Positions 34,490-44,092 of a DNA stretch of 64,000 bases are shown in pieces (positions within the stretch are counted from its first letter, which is position 1; the number at the start of each line of letters is the position of its first letter). The position numbers and the translations under genes are program-made. Under the pieces are notes generated by a model. That model ran no database searches. It had not been told where the DNA came from and saw only the letters and a program-made list of their open reading frames with translations. Source of the DNA: JAOUEA01 sp963797635 (GTDB lineage: Bacteria; Actinomycetota; UBA4738; HRBIN12); assembly GCA_963797635.1 (NCBI GenBank), contig CAWCPZ010000011.1:620001-684000 (forward strand). The letters run 5' to 3'.

Positions 34490-35284
34490 TCAGTGCTCTT
34501 CGGCCATCGCGCCGCCGATGTAGGACGCGGTCAAGATGGCGAAGATGAACGCCTGAAGCCCGGATACGAAGATCTCGAAGCCCACGAGGGCGACGCCGAT
34601 CGCGAATGAGAACGGGGCGAAGATGACCGTGAATCCGCCCTGGAGCATGGCCACGGTGCCGAGGAAGAACACGGCGAGCAGGAAGTGGCCCGCCATGAAG
34701 TTGGCCCAGAGTCGGACCGCCAGGGTGATCGGCCGGATGATGATCTGGGTGAAGAACTCGATCGGTACCAGCAGCGGGTAGAGCCACCAGGGCGCGCCCG
34801 GCGGGAAGCACACGTGCTTCAGGTAGCCACCGACGCCGTGCTTGGCGATCCCCACCCCGTTGTAGGTGACCCACGCGATCATGGCCATGACCAACGGGAA
34901 CGCGACCCGGCTGTTCGACGAGAAGTTGATGCCCGGCACGACCTCGAAGATGTTCCAGAAGAAGATCGCGAAGAAGAACGTCGCGAGCAGCGGGAGGAAT
35001 CGGTCGCTGTCGGCGCCGAGCATCGGGAACGCGATGTTCTCGCGCACGAAGTCGATCCCCATCTCGGCCAGGCTCTGCGTCTTGGTGGGGACGACCTTCG
35101 TGCGGCGCAGGCCGAAGTAGAAGAAGGCGATGAACAGCACCATCCCGAACAACACCAGGAAGTTGATGAAGTTCATGCAGAAGGACAGGCTGCCGATCTT
35201 GAGGGAGGGACCCCAGCACCCCCAGACGAAGTCCTTCGTGGTGGGCGGCTCGAACGCCGCGATCAGTCCGGCGAGTCCGTTCAA
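34490..35284 (-). CDS. atpB: ATP synthase a subunit
   Basis: A 264-residue membrane subunit forming the proton half-channels. The essential arginine is in ITLAVRLWANFMAGH, and the C-terminal helix ends LQAFIFAILTASYIGGAM. Length and topology are normal. The start overlaps the end of the upstream AtpI-like gene by 4 nt. Confidence 0.96.
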   Translation of the reverse strand: MNGLAGLIAAFEPPTTKDFVWGCWGPSLKIGSLSFCMNFINFLVLFGMVLFIAFFYFGLRRTKVVPTKTQSLAEMGIDFVRENIAFPMLGADSDRFLPLLATFFFAIFFWNIFEVVPGINFSSNSRVAFPLVMAMIAWVTYNGVGIAKHGVGGYLKHVCFPPGAPWWLYPLLVPIEFFTQIIIRPITLAVRLWANFMAGHFLLAVFFLGTVAMLQGGFTVIFAPFSFAIGVALVGFEIFVSGLQAFIFAILTASYIGGAMAEEH

Positions 35285-35708
35285 CGCCGCGCCCCTTGGC
35301 CCTCAGGGAAGCTCCAGAGGTCGGCCTGCATCCGCCCGGCGATCATCTTGATCTCGACCGACAGCAGCACCACCGTGCCGACGACGAAGGCGGCCACGAA
35401 GGCGGCGACCGAGAACCACGCCAGTTGCTCCAGCAGCAGGAGCAGGACGATCAGGATCGCCATCCGGACGAGGAAGCCACCGAGCGCGACCCCGTAGAGC
35501 AGCGTGAGCGAGATGCGAGCCGCGTAGGCCACCGACACCGCGAAGAACACGAAGTTGGCGAACACGAGGACCATGGCCAGGCCCGCGGAGATCGCGGCGT
35601 CGGTTCCCCCGACCACGGCCCGCCACGAGCGCGACGACGACGATGGCCGGCAACGGAAAGGGGAAGCACCCTCCGGACGAGCTCGAGTTCGGGCTCAGCT
35701 GCTACCAC
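35281..35708 (-). CDS. AtpI-like membrane protein, frame broken twice
   Basis: About 140 residues of a four-helix protein in the position of ATP synthase subunit I, which helps c-ring assembly. The main frame has FANFVFFAVSVAYAAR, YGVALGGFLVRMAIL and FVAAFVVGTVVLLSVEIKMI. Upstream, a hydrophobic piece (LPAIVVVALVAG) and the likely N-terminus (VAAEPELELVRRVLP) lie in the other two frames, so two one-base shifts (near 35625 and 35655) are inferred. The GTG start overlaps the AtpZ stop. Confidence 0.6.
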
Positions 35709-35926
35709 GGGTCTCCCTTGCCGTACCTCAGATACACGATGTAGGTGGCCGCGCACGCGCCCAAGACCGTCCCGAGGGCGAAGAACACGTGCGACGCTCC
35801 GACGAGTCGGTCGACGACGTACCCCACACCGCCCCACACGAGGATCCCGGCGATCATGGTCGCAGTGACGCTCCACCCCATCCCCATGCCAGACCAAGCA
35901 GCTTCTCGTTGAGGTGGGGCAGCCAT
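35702..35926 (-). CDS. AtpZ/AtpI-type small membrane protein
   Basis: A 74-residue protein with two transmembrane helices (SVTATMIAGILVWGGVGYVV and VFFALGTVLGACAATYIVYL), matching AtpZ-type proteins encoded at the head of ATP synthase operons. It is the first gene behind a very good promoter whose -10 is 9 nt from the ATG. The frame is open upstream into the potC-like gene, but that is explained by a lost stop there and not by a real fusion. Confidence 0.75.
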   Translation of the reverse strand: MAAPPQREAAWSGMGMGWSVTATMIAGILVWGGVGYVVDRLVGASHVFFALGTVLGACAATYIVYLRYGKGDPW

Positions 35927-35935
35927 GCGCGCCGG

Positions 35936-35965
35936 AGTATAGCGGCGGCCCGACGGCCCCGTCAA
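35936..35965 (-). promoter_or_regulatory. Strong promoter of the ATP synthase operon
   Basis: TTGACG (35965 to 35960), an 18-base spacer and TATACT (35941 to 35936) give a near-consensus housekeeping promoter. The expected start near 35929 is about 3 nt before the ATG of the AtpZ-like gene, so the operon mRNA should be essentially leaderless. Confidence 0.7.
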
Positions 35966-36005
35966 AATCGCGAGAACAGCGTTTCCGCAGGTCCGAGGGC
36001 ATTTT

Positions 36006-36033
36006 CTCGTGACTTTGTGAAAGTTTTCACGAG
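36006..36033. promoter_or_regulatory. Nested inverted repeat upstream of the atp promoter
   Basis: Arms CTCGTGA (36006-36012) and TCACGAG (36027-36033) enclose a smaller palindrome CTTT-GTG-AAAG. It lies about 40 bases upstream of the -35 and downstream of the potC-like gene. It could be an operator or a terminator-like hairpin; there is no T-run after it on the minus strand. Confidence 0.45.
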
Positions 36034-36098
36034 CCAGGCGGGCGCGTCGGCCCTCCGGATCCTCGGCGTGGACGCGGGCCGAGGACTGCGCCTGAGGA

Positions 36099-37018
36099 TC
36101 AGGAACTCGTGGCTGCCTCGCGATCCCGCCATCGATGGCCGCGGCCTGCTTGCGACCCTTGCGGATGCTGCTCACCAGGTTGATCGAGGCGGCCGCCAAG
36201 CCGGCGCCGAACAGGAGCGTGCCCCACACGTTCACCTGCGGCGGCACGCCGATGCGGGTGGCGCCGTACACCCACGTGGGGAACGTGCTCGTCTGGCCCT
36301 GCACGAAGTTCGTGATCACGAAGTCGTCGAGGGAGAGCACGAACGCCAGGAGGAAGCCCGCCACGACGCCGGGGAAGATCAGCGGCAAGGTCACCTTGAA
36401 GAACGCCACCAGCGGGGTCGCGAACAGATCCTGGGCAGCGTTCTCCAGCGACCGATCCAGGCCTTGGACCCGCGCACGCACCGTGATCGCCACGAACGCG
36501 ATCGAGAACCCGATGTGGGAGAACAGGATCGTCGGGTACCCGATGTGGATGCCCAGGTTCAGCTGCCCGTTCGCCTGCACGAACATGGACAGCAGGGCCG
36601 ATCCGAGCACGATCTCGGGCACCGCGATGGCGAGGAAGATCACGAAGTTCAGGCCGCCACGTCCGCTGAACGAGTACCGGCCCAGCACCAGGCCGATCAA
36701 GGCCCCCAGGATGGTCGCGATGATGGCCGCCGGGATGGCGACGCTGATCGAGACCTTCAGCGACTGGTTCAGGTCGGTCTGGGCCAGCCAGTTCTTCCAC
36801 CAGTTCAACGTGCAGCAGGTGAACTTGGCGGTCTGGCGTTCGCCCTGGAGGTCGTTGAACCCGTACATGATCATCAGGAGCACGGGGCTCGTCAGGTACA
36901 GGATCATCGCCCCGGTGAACACCGGCAGGATGTAGCTCGTGAGCTTGCGACGTCTCCGCCGGAGCGGCGCGGGGGCGCGCTCCGGCGCCGCCTGCGGATC
37001 GACCGTGACCGCGCTCAT
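36099..37018 (-). CDS. potC: Polyamine-type ABC permease (PotC-like)
   Basis: About 305 residues. Six helices surround the EAA-type loop ENAAQDLFATPLVAFFKVTL and LIFPGVVAGFLLAFVLSLDD, typical of PotC/type I importers for spermidine or putrescine. The stop is uncertain. In the main frame no stop occurs before the AtpZ-like gene, but after AAAIDGG another frame ends quickly at 36099, so a one-base shift near 36105 is inferred. It overlaps the potB-like stop as ATGA. Confidence 0.85.
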
Positions 37019-37975
37019 GTCGCCACTCCCGCGGCCAGCGTCTCGTCCTCGGTGCCCAGCAACCGGGCGTAGATCAGCGCCAGGACCAGCATGCCGAGCA
37101 TCAGGATCACCGACAGCGCGGCCGCCTGCGGGTAGTTGGCCTCGGTGAGGAACTTCGACTGGATGATGTTGCCCACCATCTGGTCACCCGGTCCACCGAG
37201 CACGGCGGCGTTCACGTAGTCGCCCGTGGCCGGCACGAACGTCAGGATCACCGCGGCGAACACGCCCGGCATCGACAGCGGCAGCACCACCTTGCGGAAC
37301 GCCTGGAACCGCGACGCGTACAGGTCCTTGGCGGCTTCGACCAGGCGCTTGTCGATGCGCTCCAACGCGACGTACAGCGGCAGGAACGTGAACGGCAGGA
37401 AGTTGTACGCGATCCCCCAGATCACCGCGATCCTCGTCTGCAGGATCTTGAAGCTCTCCGGCAGCAGCCCCAGGTCCTTCAGCGGACCGAAGATCAGGCC
37501 GTCGTCGCCCAGGATGAACTTCCACTGCACCGTCCTGATCACGAACGAGACGAAGAACGGCACCAGGATCAGGAAGAACAACGTCGACTTCCACCGGCCC
37601 GCGTAGAACGCGATCCAGTACGCCATGGGGTAGGCGGCCAGGATGCAGAAGACCGTCGCGGTCGCCGAGATCCCCAGGGACTTCCAATAGAAGCCGCCGT
37701 AGTCGGACAGCGCCGTAGCTGTAGTTGGAGAACTCCCACGTGAACGAGAACCCGCCCGAGAGCAGTCCGCCGGACTGCAGCGAGGTGTAGACGATCAGGG
37801 CCAGCGGCACGAGGAACGCCAGGAACAGGAACAGCGTGCCGGGGGCGAGCAGCCCGTAGGCCACGCCACGCTGGCGCTTGGCCAACGCCCGGCCCCCACG
37901 CTTCGGCGGCTCACCGCCCAGGGTCTCGGGCGAGGCGACCGTCACCCCGCTCGCTTGGTTGACCCCCCCGCTCAT
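37015..37975 (-). CDS. potB: Polyamine-type ABC permease (PotB-like), frame broken
   Basis: About 320 residues. After a polar N-terminus the first helix is GLLAPGTLFLFLAFLVPLAL. The coupling loop is LVEAAKDLYASRFQAFRKVV and LPLSMPGVFAAVILTFVPAT. The frame breaks near 37711: upstream ends EFSNYSYG, downstream resumes ALSDYGGFYWKSLG. Removing one G reconnects them. It lies between the binding protein and the second permease. Confidence 0.83.
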
Positions 37976-37985
37976 CGTGCTCCCG

Positions 37986-39279
37986 CTAGCTCTCCGTGAG
38001 CGGGATGAAGATCGAGTCCCACTCCTCGCGCTCGTCGTCGGTCGTGAACTCCCGTCCGAACTTGAGCTGGCTCAGCATCGCGTCGTCGGGCCACAGGAAC
38101 GGGCTCTCGGCCATGGCCGCCAGGGCGTCCGCCGTGTCCGGGTCCTTCTCTTCCTCGGCGTGGTCGGCGATCAGGTCCTGCACCGCGGGCACCGGTGACA
38201 TGTAGGCCACCCACTCGGTCACGTCCTGGGCGACCTCGGGGTCGTAGTAGTAGTCCATCAGCTTGTAGGCACCCTGCGGGTTCTTGGCGCCGACCGGGAT
38301 CAGCATGTTGTCGATCCACAGCAGCGCGCCGCCCTCGGGGATGACGAACTCGAACGGGTAGCCCTCCCAGATCTTGTAGTAGAGGACGTCGCCCGACCAC
38401 GCCATCGTGGCCGACAGGTTCCCGGCCACCAGGTCGTCGATGTAGCCCTGGTCGTAGAAGGTCCGCACCGTCCCGGAGTCCTTCAGCTTCTGGATCCAGG
38501 CGGCCGCCTCCTTCCACTCCTCGGGCCCCGAATCGGCCGGGGTCGATCCCGAGGTTGATCATCACCAGGTCGGGCATGTCCGCCTTCAGCATGCCCACCG
38601 AGGCCATGCCCACGAGGTCGGGGTTCATCAGGTCGTCCATCGTCGTGATGGGGCCGCTGACCTTCGTGGTGTCGTACCCGATCCCGGTGGTGCCCGACTG
38701 CCACGCCATCGAGTACTTGTTGCCGGGGTCGTAGACGGGATCCTTCGCGAACGGAGCGGCGTTCGCGTCGAAGTTCGGCCGCATCGACGGGTCGAGCTCG
38801 GTGACCCACTGGTTCTGGATCAGCGCGGTCAGCTCGCGGCCGTTCGTGATGACGATGATGTCCCAGCCGGTGTCCTGGCCGGCCTCCAACTGCGGGAGCA
38901 GCTTGCCGAAGAACGAGTCGTTGGCGTTGATCACCGTCTCGTAGTTCACGGTGATGTCGTTGGCCTTCGTGAAGCTGTCGAGCGAGGGCGAGTAGCGGTC
39001 GCCGTCGGCGTTCGTCGCCTTGTCGATGTAGAGCGGCCAGTTGGCGAAGTTGATCTCGGTCCCCGGCGTGGCGGAGAAGTCCACGGTGGACCCCGTGGTT
39101 CCGGTGCCCGACCCGGTCTCGGTCTTGCCGCACGCCGCCAGGATGGAGGACAGGCTGAGGGCTCCGACGCTCACGCCGCCCACCTTGATCAGCTGCCGGC
39201 GCGAGAGTCGACGCTGCGTCATCCCTCGCATCAGCGCCCGGGACATCTCGGGCGTGGGCTCGATGCGATCGTCCGTCAT
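37986..39279 (-). CDS. potD: Polyamine-type ABC substrate-binding lipoprotein, frame broken
   Basis: About 430 residues. The N-terminus has a twin-arginine-like SRRQLIKVGG and a lipobox ending LAAC, so it is probably a Tat-exported lipoprotein. The mature part (EINFANWPLYIDKATNADGD, WDIIVITNGRELTALIQNQW, WSGDVLYYKIWEGYPFEFVI) matches PotD/PotF-type spermidine/putrescine receptors. At GGGG 38539-38542 one base too many splits the gene; deleting it gives DPADSGPEEWKEA. It overlaps the ATPase gene stop as ATGA. Confidence 0.85.
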
Positions 39280-40409
39280 TCGGCTTCCTCCTCCATCGAC
39301 AGTCCCTCCTGCGGGGTCACCGCGAAGGTGTGCTCGGGCTTCCAGGACAGCGTGACCTGCTCTCCCTGATGCGGGGCCTCGTCGGCCCCCAGGTTCTGGA
39401 CGTAGGCGGTCAGGACCGCCCCGCCCGCTGCTTCGACCTTGTACTGGTGGCTCACGCCGATGTACGTGGTCATGGCGACCGTGCCGCCGATGTGGTTCAG
39501 CGCCGGGCCGGGGTCGCGTTCGCCCGCGGTGATCGTGATCTTCTCGGGCCGGACCCCGACCTTGAGGGCCGAACCGGCGTCGGAGGGGATCCGCGTCGAC
39601 GGCACCTTCACCACCGGGCCGGCGGCGAGCGACACCGTGGCCTCGCCGTCGTTGGTCTCCTTCATCTCCCCCTCCAGCAGGTTGGAGGCGCCGAGGAACC
39701 CGGCGACGAACTCGGTGGCCGGGTTCTCGTAGACGTCCTCGGGAGCGCCGAGCTGTTCGATCCTGCCCTGACGCATCACCGCGAACCGGTTGGACATCGT
39801 CATGGCTTCTTCCTGGTCGTGGGTCACGTAGATGAACGTGATCCCGACCTCCTGCTGGATGCGTTTGAGCTCGAGCTGCATCTGCTTGCGCAGCTTCAGG
39901 TCGAGCGCGCCGAGCGGCTCATCCAGGAGCAGCACCTTCGGGTGGTTCACCAGGGCGCGGGCCAGCGCGACCCGCTGCTGCTGGCCGCCCGACATCTGCG
40001 GCGGCTTGCGCTCCTCGAAGCCGACGAGGTCGACGAGCTTCAGGGCGTCCTTCACGCGGGTGCCCACCTCGTCCTTGCCCACCTTCCGGCGACGGAGGCC
40101 GAAGGCCACGTTCTCGAAGACGTTGAGGTGCGGGAACAGCGCGTAGGACTGGAACACGGTGTTGACGTCGCGCTTGTACGGCGGCAGATCGGTCACGTCG
40201 CGTCCACCCAGGTACACCGTGCCGTACGTGGGATCTTCGAACCCGCCGATCATGCGAAGGGTCGTGGTCTTGCCACACCCCGAGGGCCCGAGCATCGAGA
40301 AGAACTCCCCTTCTTCGATGTCGAGCGAAAGGTCGTCCACCGCGGCGACGTCACCGAACTGCTTCGTGACGCGCTCGAGGCGCACGTCGATCTCCTTCGC
40401 CACCTCCAC
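39276..40409 (-). CDS. potA: Polyamine-type ABC ATPase (PotA-like)
   Basis: About 377 residues. Walker A is GPSGCGKTT, the signature is MSGGQQQRVALARAL, Walker B is VLLLDEPLGALD, and a C-terminal TOBE domain follows (VGVRPEKITI). The best start is the GTG at 40409 with GGAGG 7 nt upstream; an ATG at 40463 would add 18 atypical residues. First gene of the potA-D-B-C operon, which separates wecA from the ATP synthase genes. Confidence 0.88.
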   Translation of the reverse strand: MEVAKEIDVRLERVTKQFGDVAAVDDLSLDIEEGEFFSMLGPSGCGKTTTLRMIGGFEDPTYGTVYLGGRDVTDLPPYKRDVNTVFQSYALFPHLNVFENVAFGLRRRKVGKDEVGTRVKDALKLVDLVGFEERKPPQMSGGQQQRVALARALVNHPKVLLLDEPLGALDLKLRKQMQLELKRIQQEVGITFIYVTHDQEEAMTMSNRFAVMRQGRIEQLGAPEDVYENPATEFVAGFLGASNLLEGEMKETNDGEATVSLAAGPVVKVPSTRIPSDAGSALKVGVRPEKITITAGERDPGPALNHIGGTVAMTTYIGVSHQYKVEAAGGAVLTAYVQNLGADEAPHQGEQVTLSWKPEHTFAVTPQEGLSMEEEAE

Positions 40410-40555
40410 CCCCCAACCTCCGGCCGGCCCGCCCCAACCGCGGCGGGCGGCGGCGATCATCACCCGAACCGGCTAGTCACGCAGCCTCGGGATCGGACAT
40501 GCATCATCGACCACTTGTACGGAACGGACAAGGGGCGGGATTCGCCCTCATCCCC

Positions 40556-41713
40556 TCACGAAGGGTCATGGGCAGAGGTCACGCCCTGGTCCGAAGGGGT
40601 CCCTCCGGGTGGTCCTTCGTCGTGACGCCGCCATCGGTCGAGCGCCGGGAGCGCCGTGATCAGGAACAGCACCAGGGCGGCCAGCAGGATCAGCCCGACG
40701 GTGGTCCGGCCATCGATGAGCCCCACGGCCAGGGCGCTGCCGGAGATCAACAGGCTCCACAGGTACATCAGCAGCACCGCGCGAGGGTGACTGTGCCCGA
40801 TCTCCATCAAGCGATGGTGGATGTGCTCCTTGTCGGCGTGGCCGATCCCCTGACCCCGCCAGGTGCGGCGCGCCACCGCCAACACCACGTCGAGGAACGG
40901 GATGAACAAGACCAGCAGGAGCACCAGGAGCGGTCCCGCGATCGCCGCGAGGTCCCCGCCCGACGGCGGCAACGGGTTCCGGCCCACCCCCGAGATCGTG
41001 AACAGGGCCACGAGCATGCCGAGCAGCATCGAGCCGGTGTCGCCCATGAAGATCTTCGCCGGGTGGAAGTTCCACGGCAGGAAGCCCACGCAGATCCCCA
41101 CGGTGATCACCGACAGCAGGGCCGCCGCGGAGGCGTCGCCGAACGTGCTGGGCGTGCGCACCACGTAGATGAAGAAGCATCCGGCGGTGATGGCCACCAT
41201 GCCCGCCGCCAGGCCGTCGAGGCCGTCGACCAGGTTCACGGCGTTGGCGATCACCACGACCCACAGGATCGTGAGCAGGACCGACAGATCCGAGGTCAGG
41301 CTGACGACCTGCAGGGTCCCGGGGATCCAGAAGTAGGTCAGCGACGCACCCATCAGGTACAGCACGCCGGCGATGAAGACCTGCGCCGTGAACTTCGCCA
41401 GCGCCGAGGTGCCACGCCGATCGTCGATCAAGCCCAGACCCACCATCAGCGTGCACGTCACGAGCGCGGCGAGCGGCTCCGGGCTGCCCGCCTGCATGTC
41501 GGAGAAGAACGGCAGCAGGAACGAGACACCGAGACCGACCAGGAAGCCCGCGTACATCGCGAGCCCACCCATGGTCGGCGTCGCCACGGGATGGACCTTC
41601 CGATCGCCGGGGCGATCGATGGCCCCCATGCGCACGACCATGCGCCGCACGAGCGGCGTGACGAGGAACGTCGTCCCCGCGCTCGCGAGGAAGATCAGCA
41701 GGTAGGCGCTCAC
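40556..41713 (-). CDS. wecA: Undecaprenyl-phosphate GlcNAc-1-phosphate transferase-like protein
   Basis: A 385-residue polytopic enzyme of the WecA/TagO/MraY family that loads a sugar-1-phosphate onto the lipid carrier for cell-wall polymers. Motifs are GLGLIDDRRG (Asp pair), NAVNLVDGLDGLAAG, KIFMGDTGSM and the cytoplasmic HADKEHIHHRLM. It follows glyA but is separated from it by a strong hairpin. The GTG start has CACACT 9 nt upstream. Confidence 0.92.
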   Translation of the reverse strand: MSAYLLIFLASAGTTFLVTPLVRRMVVRMGAIDRPGDRKVHPVATPTMGGLAMYAGFLVGLGVSFLLPFFSDMQAGSPEPLAALVTCTLMVGLGLIDDRRGTSALAKFTAQVFIAGVLYLMGASLTYFWIPGTLQVVSLTSDLSVLLTILWVVVIANAVNLVDGLDGLAAGMVAITAGCFFIYVVRTPSTFGDASAAALLSVITVGICVGFLPWNFHPAKIFMGDTGSMLLGMLVALFTISGVGRNPLPPSGGDLAAIAGPLLVLLLVLFIPFLDVVLAVARRTWRGQGIGHADKEHIHHRLMEIGHSHPRAVLLMYLWSLLISGSALAVGLIDGRTTVGLILLAALVLFLITALPALDRWRRHDEGPPGGTPSDQGVTSAHDPS

Positions 41714-41729
41714 GCTGGGCTCAGTGTGC

Positions 41730-41759
41730 GGGCCCGGCCGCCGTGCGGCAACCGGGCCC
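41730..41759. terminator. Strong hairpin between glyA and wecA
   Basis: Arms GGGCCCGG (41730-41737) and CCGGGCCC (41752-41759) form a perfect 8-bp stem. The interior can add a GCC/GGC stem. It lies just after the glyA stop and before the wecA start. No T-run, as usual at this GC content. Confidence 0.55.
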
Positions 41760-41780
41760 CGGCACGGCCGGTCCGTCCCG

Positions 41781-43049
41781 CTACGGGTAGAGCGGGAACC
41801 GCTGCATCAGGTCGCGCACCTGGGCGCGGGCCTTCTCCTTGACGCCCGCGTCCTCGGGGTGCCTCATGACCTCGCCCAGGATGCCGGCGATCTCGCGCAT
41901 CTCGGGTTCGTCCATGCCGAGCGTCGAGGGCCCGGGCGTGCCGACGCGGATCCCCGACGGGGTCGAGGGCGGGTTCGGGTCGTAGGGGATCTGGTTCTTG
42001 TTGAGCGCGATCCCCACCTCGTCGGCCACGGCCTCGGCGGTCTTGCCGTCGATGTCGAGCGGCCGCGTGTCGGCCAGGATCAGGTGCGAATCGGTGCCGC
42101 CGGACACGATGCGGAGCCCCTCGTCGGTGAGCCCGGCGGCCAGGGCCCGCGCATCACGGACGGTGCGATCCGCGTAGGCCTTGAACTCGGGGGTGGAGGC
42201 CTCCTTCAGCGCCACGGCCTTCGCGGCGATGCAGTGCTCCAGCGGGCCGCCCTGCATCATCGGGAACACGGCCTTGTCGATCGCCTTGGCGTGCTCCTCC
42301 TTGCACACGATCATGGCGCCGCGCGGGCCGCGCAGGGCCTTGTGCGTGGTGAAGGTGACCACGTCGGCGTAGGGCACGGGCGAGGGGTAGGCGCCGCCGG
42401 CCACGAGGCCGATGAAGTGCGAGGCATCGACCCACAGGAGGGCGCCGACCTCGTCGGCGATCTCGCGGAAGGCCGCGAAGTCGATCGTGCGGGGGTAGGC
42501 CGTGTAGCCGCTCAGGATGATCTTCGGGCGTTCGGCCTTGGCGAGGTCGCGGATGCGGTCCATGTCGAGCTGCTCGGTCTCGCGGTCGACCTCGTAGCCG
42601 ACGAAGTTGAACCACTTGCCGCTGACGTTCACCGGCGAGCCGTGCGTGAGGTGGCCGCCGTGCGCCAGCACCATGCCCAGGACCTTGTCGTCGGAGTGCG
42701 GCTCGAGGAACGCACCGAACACCGCCAGGTTGGCCGAGGCGCCGGAGTGGGGCTGCACGTTCGCGTGGTCGGCCCCGAACAGCGCCTTGGCACGATCGAT
42801 CGCCAGTCGCTCGGTGACGTCGACGAACTCGCACCCGCCGTAGTAGCGCCGCCCGGGGTAGCCCTCGGCGTACTTGTCCGTCATCGTCGAACCCAGGGCC
42901 GCCAGCACGGCAGGGCTCGCGTAGTTCTCCGAGGCGATGAGGCGCAGGTTCGTCCGTTCGCGCTCCAGCTCGTTGACGAGTGCCTCGGCGACCTCCGGGT
43001 CGGCGGCCTTCAAGGCCTCCCAGTCGGCGGCGTATTCCTTGTTCGTCAT
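41781..43049 (-). CDS. glyA: Serine hydroxymethyltransferase
   Basis: This 422-residue PLP enzyme interconverts serine and glycine with transfer of a one-carbon unit to tetrahydrofolate. Conserved parts are IASENYASPAVLAALGS, YYGGCEFVDVTE, LWVDASHFIGLVAGG and the PLP lysine in FTTHKALRGPRG, where Ala replaces the common Thr after Lys. The ATG overlaps the rpiB stop (ATGA). Confidence 0.97.
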   Translation of the reverse strand: MTNKEYAADWEALKAADPEVAEALVNELERERTNLRLIASENYASPAVLAALGSTMTDKYAEGYPGRRYYGGCEFVDVTERLAIDRAKALFGADHANVQPHSGASANLAVFGAFLEPHSDDKVLGMVLAHGGHLTHGSPVNVSGKWFNFVGYEVDRETEQLDMDRIRDLAKAERPKIILSGYTAYPRTIDFAAFREIADEVGALLWVDASHFIGLVAGGAYPSPVPYADVVTFTTHKALRGPRGAMIVCKEEHAKAIDKAVFPMMQGGPLEHCIAAKAVALKEASTPEFKAYADRTVRDARALAAGLTDEGLRIVSGGTDSHLILADTRPLDIDGKTAEAVADEVGIALNKNQIPYDPNPPSTPSGIRVGTPGPSTLGMDEPEMREIAGILGEVMRHPEDAGVKEKARAQVRDLMQRFPLYP

Positions 43050-43504
43050 CTCGGTAGCTCCCCTCGTTCGATCTCGGCGATCTGCTCCAGTCTCGGGATG
43101 TGCCGTCCACCCTGGAACTCGGTGGCCAGCCATACGCGGGTGATCTCCCTCGCGTAGGCGGGGGCGATGACCCGAGCGCCCATGCTCAGGACGTTCGCGT
43201 CGTTGTGCTCGCGCGACAGCTGGGCGAGGAACAGGTCGTGGCAGAGCGCCGCACGGACGCCGTGCACCTTGTTCGCGGCGATCTGCTCGCCTTGACCGGA
43301 GCCACCCACGACGATCCCGCGGTCGGCTCGCCCGTCGGCGACCATCGCGGCGGCCGCGGCACAGAACGCCGGATAGTCCACGGGCTCGGTGGAATCGGTG
43401 CCGCAGTCCACCACCTCGTGGCCCTGCTCACCCAGGAACGCCTTCAGGTCCTCCTTGAGGGGGAAGCCGGCGTGATCGGAACCCATCGCGATCCGCATGC
43501 TCAC
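43046..43504 (-). CDS. rpiB: Ribose-5-phosphate isomerase B
   Basis: This 152-residue isomerase converts ribose-5-phosphate to ribulose-5-phosphate. MRIAMGSDHAGFPLKEDL, the acidic DCGTDSTEPVDYP and GGSGQGEQIAANKVHG are the family signature. GTG at 43504 overlaps the upstream stop (GTGA); an ATG two codons later is equally usable. It is in the prfA-to-glyA operon, as in many actinobacteria. Confidence 0.94.
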   Translation of the reverse strand: MSMRIAMGSDHAGFPLKEDLKAFLGEQGHEVVDCGTDSTEPVDYPAFCAAAAAMVADGRADRGIVVGGSGQGEQIAANKVHGVRAALCHDLFLAQLSREHNDANVLSMGARVIAPAYAREITRVWLATEFQGGRHIPRLEQIAEIERGELPR

Positions 43505-44092
43505 GCCTCTCCGCTGGCCTCGGGCACGGCGGCCGGACCGTACAGCCCGTTCAGCAGTCGCCCGATCCACTGGTCCAGCTCCCACGCGATCGCGCGATAG
43601 CTCTCGAGCGGCATCCCCAAGGGATCGACGACGTCCTCGTCATGGGGGTTGCCGGCGAACCCGCCGCTGCGCACGGCCTGTGCCTCGGCGACCCGGTCCA
43701 CGAGGTCGTCGGGCTCGCCGTCGAAGACCGGCGGCAGCTGATCCAACAACCGCACCAGCTCCTTGAGGGTGAACGTCGTGACCGCGGCATCGTTCGCGAG
43801 CCGGATCACGTCGTCGCGGTGCTCGGCCGCCATGCAGATCACGAGATCGGCCTCCTGCGGCATGCTGCGGCGTCAAGGCGCGGGCGCGGTGGGCGCTGAT
43901 GTCGCTCCCCAGTTCGGCGGCCGCCTTCACGGACTCGGCCATCGCGGGGTTGCCTTCCAGGCCCGCGGTGCCGGCCGAGGAGACGGTGGGAGCCGCGTCG
44001 TCGAAGCGTGCTCGAAGCCCATCGCGAAGCAGGCCCTCGGCCATCGGGGAGCGGCAGATGTTGCCCGTGCACATGACGAGGATGGAGGTCAT
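43501..44092 (-). CDS. Low-molecular-weight protein tyrosine phosphatase, frame broken
   Basis: About 196 residues. The P-loop MCTGNICRS (Cys8, Arg14) opens the protein, and the general-acid Asp region is DEDVVDPLGMPLE near the end. The N-terminal 75 residues and the rest (EADLVICMAAEHRDDVIRLA) are in different frames, with a one-base shift near 43868. Such enzymes act on arginine or tyrosine phosphate or on exopolysaccharide kinases. It is translationally coupled to tsaC and rpiB. Confidence 0.85.

Noticed and set aside
35702..37018. Single long reading frame joining the PotC-like permease to the AtpZ-like protein
   Set aside because: The linker is Arg-rich and unlike either family, a strong promoter and palindrome lie inside it, and another frame stops right after the permease. 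A lost stop through one indel explains it better than a fusion.
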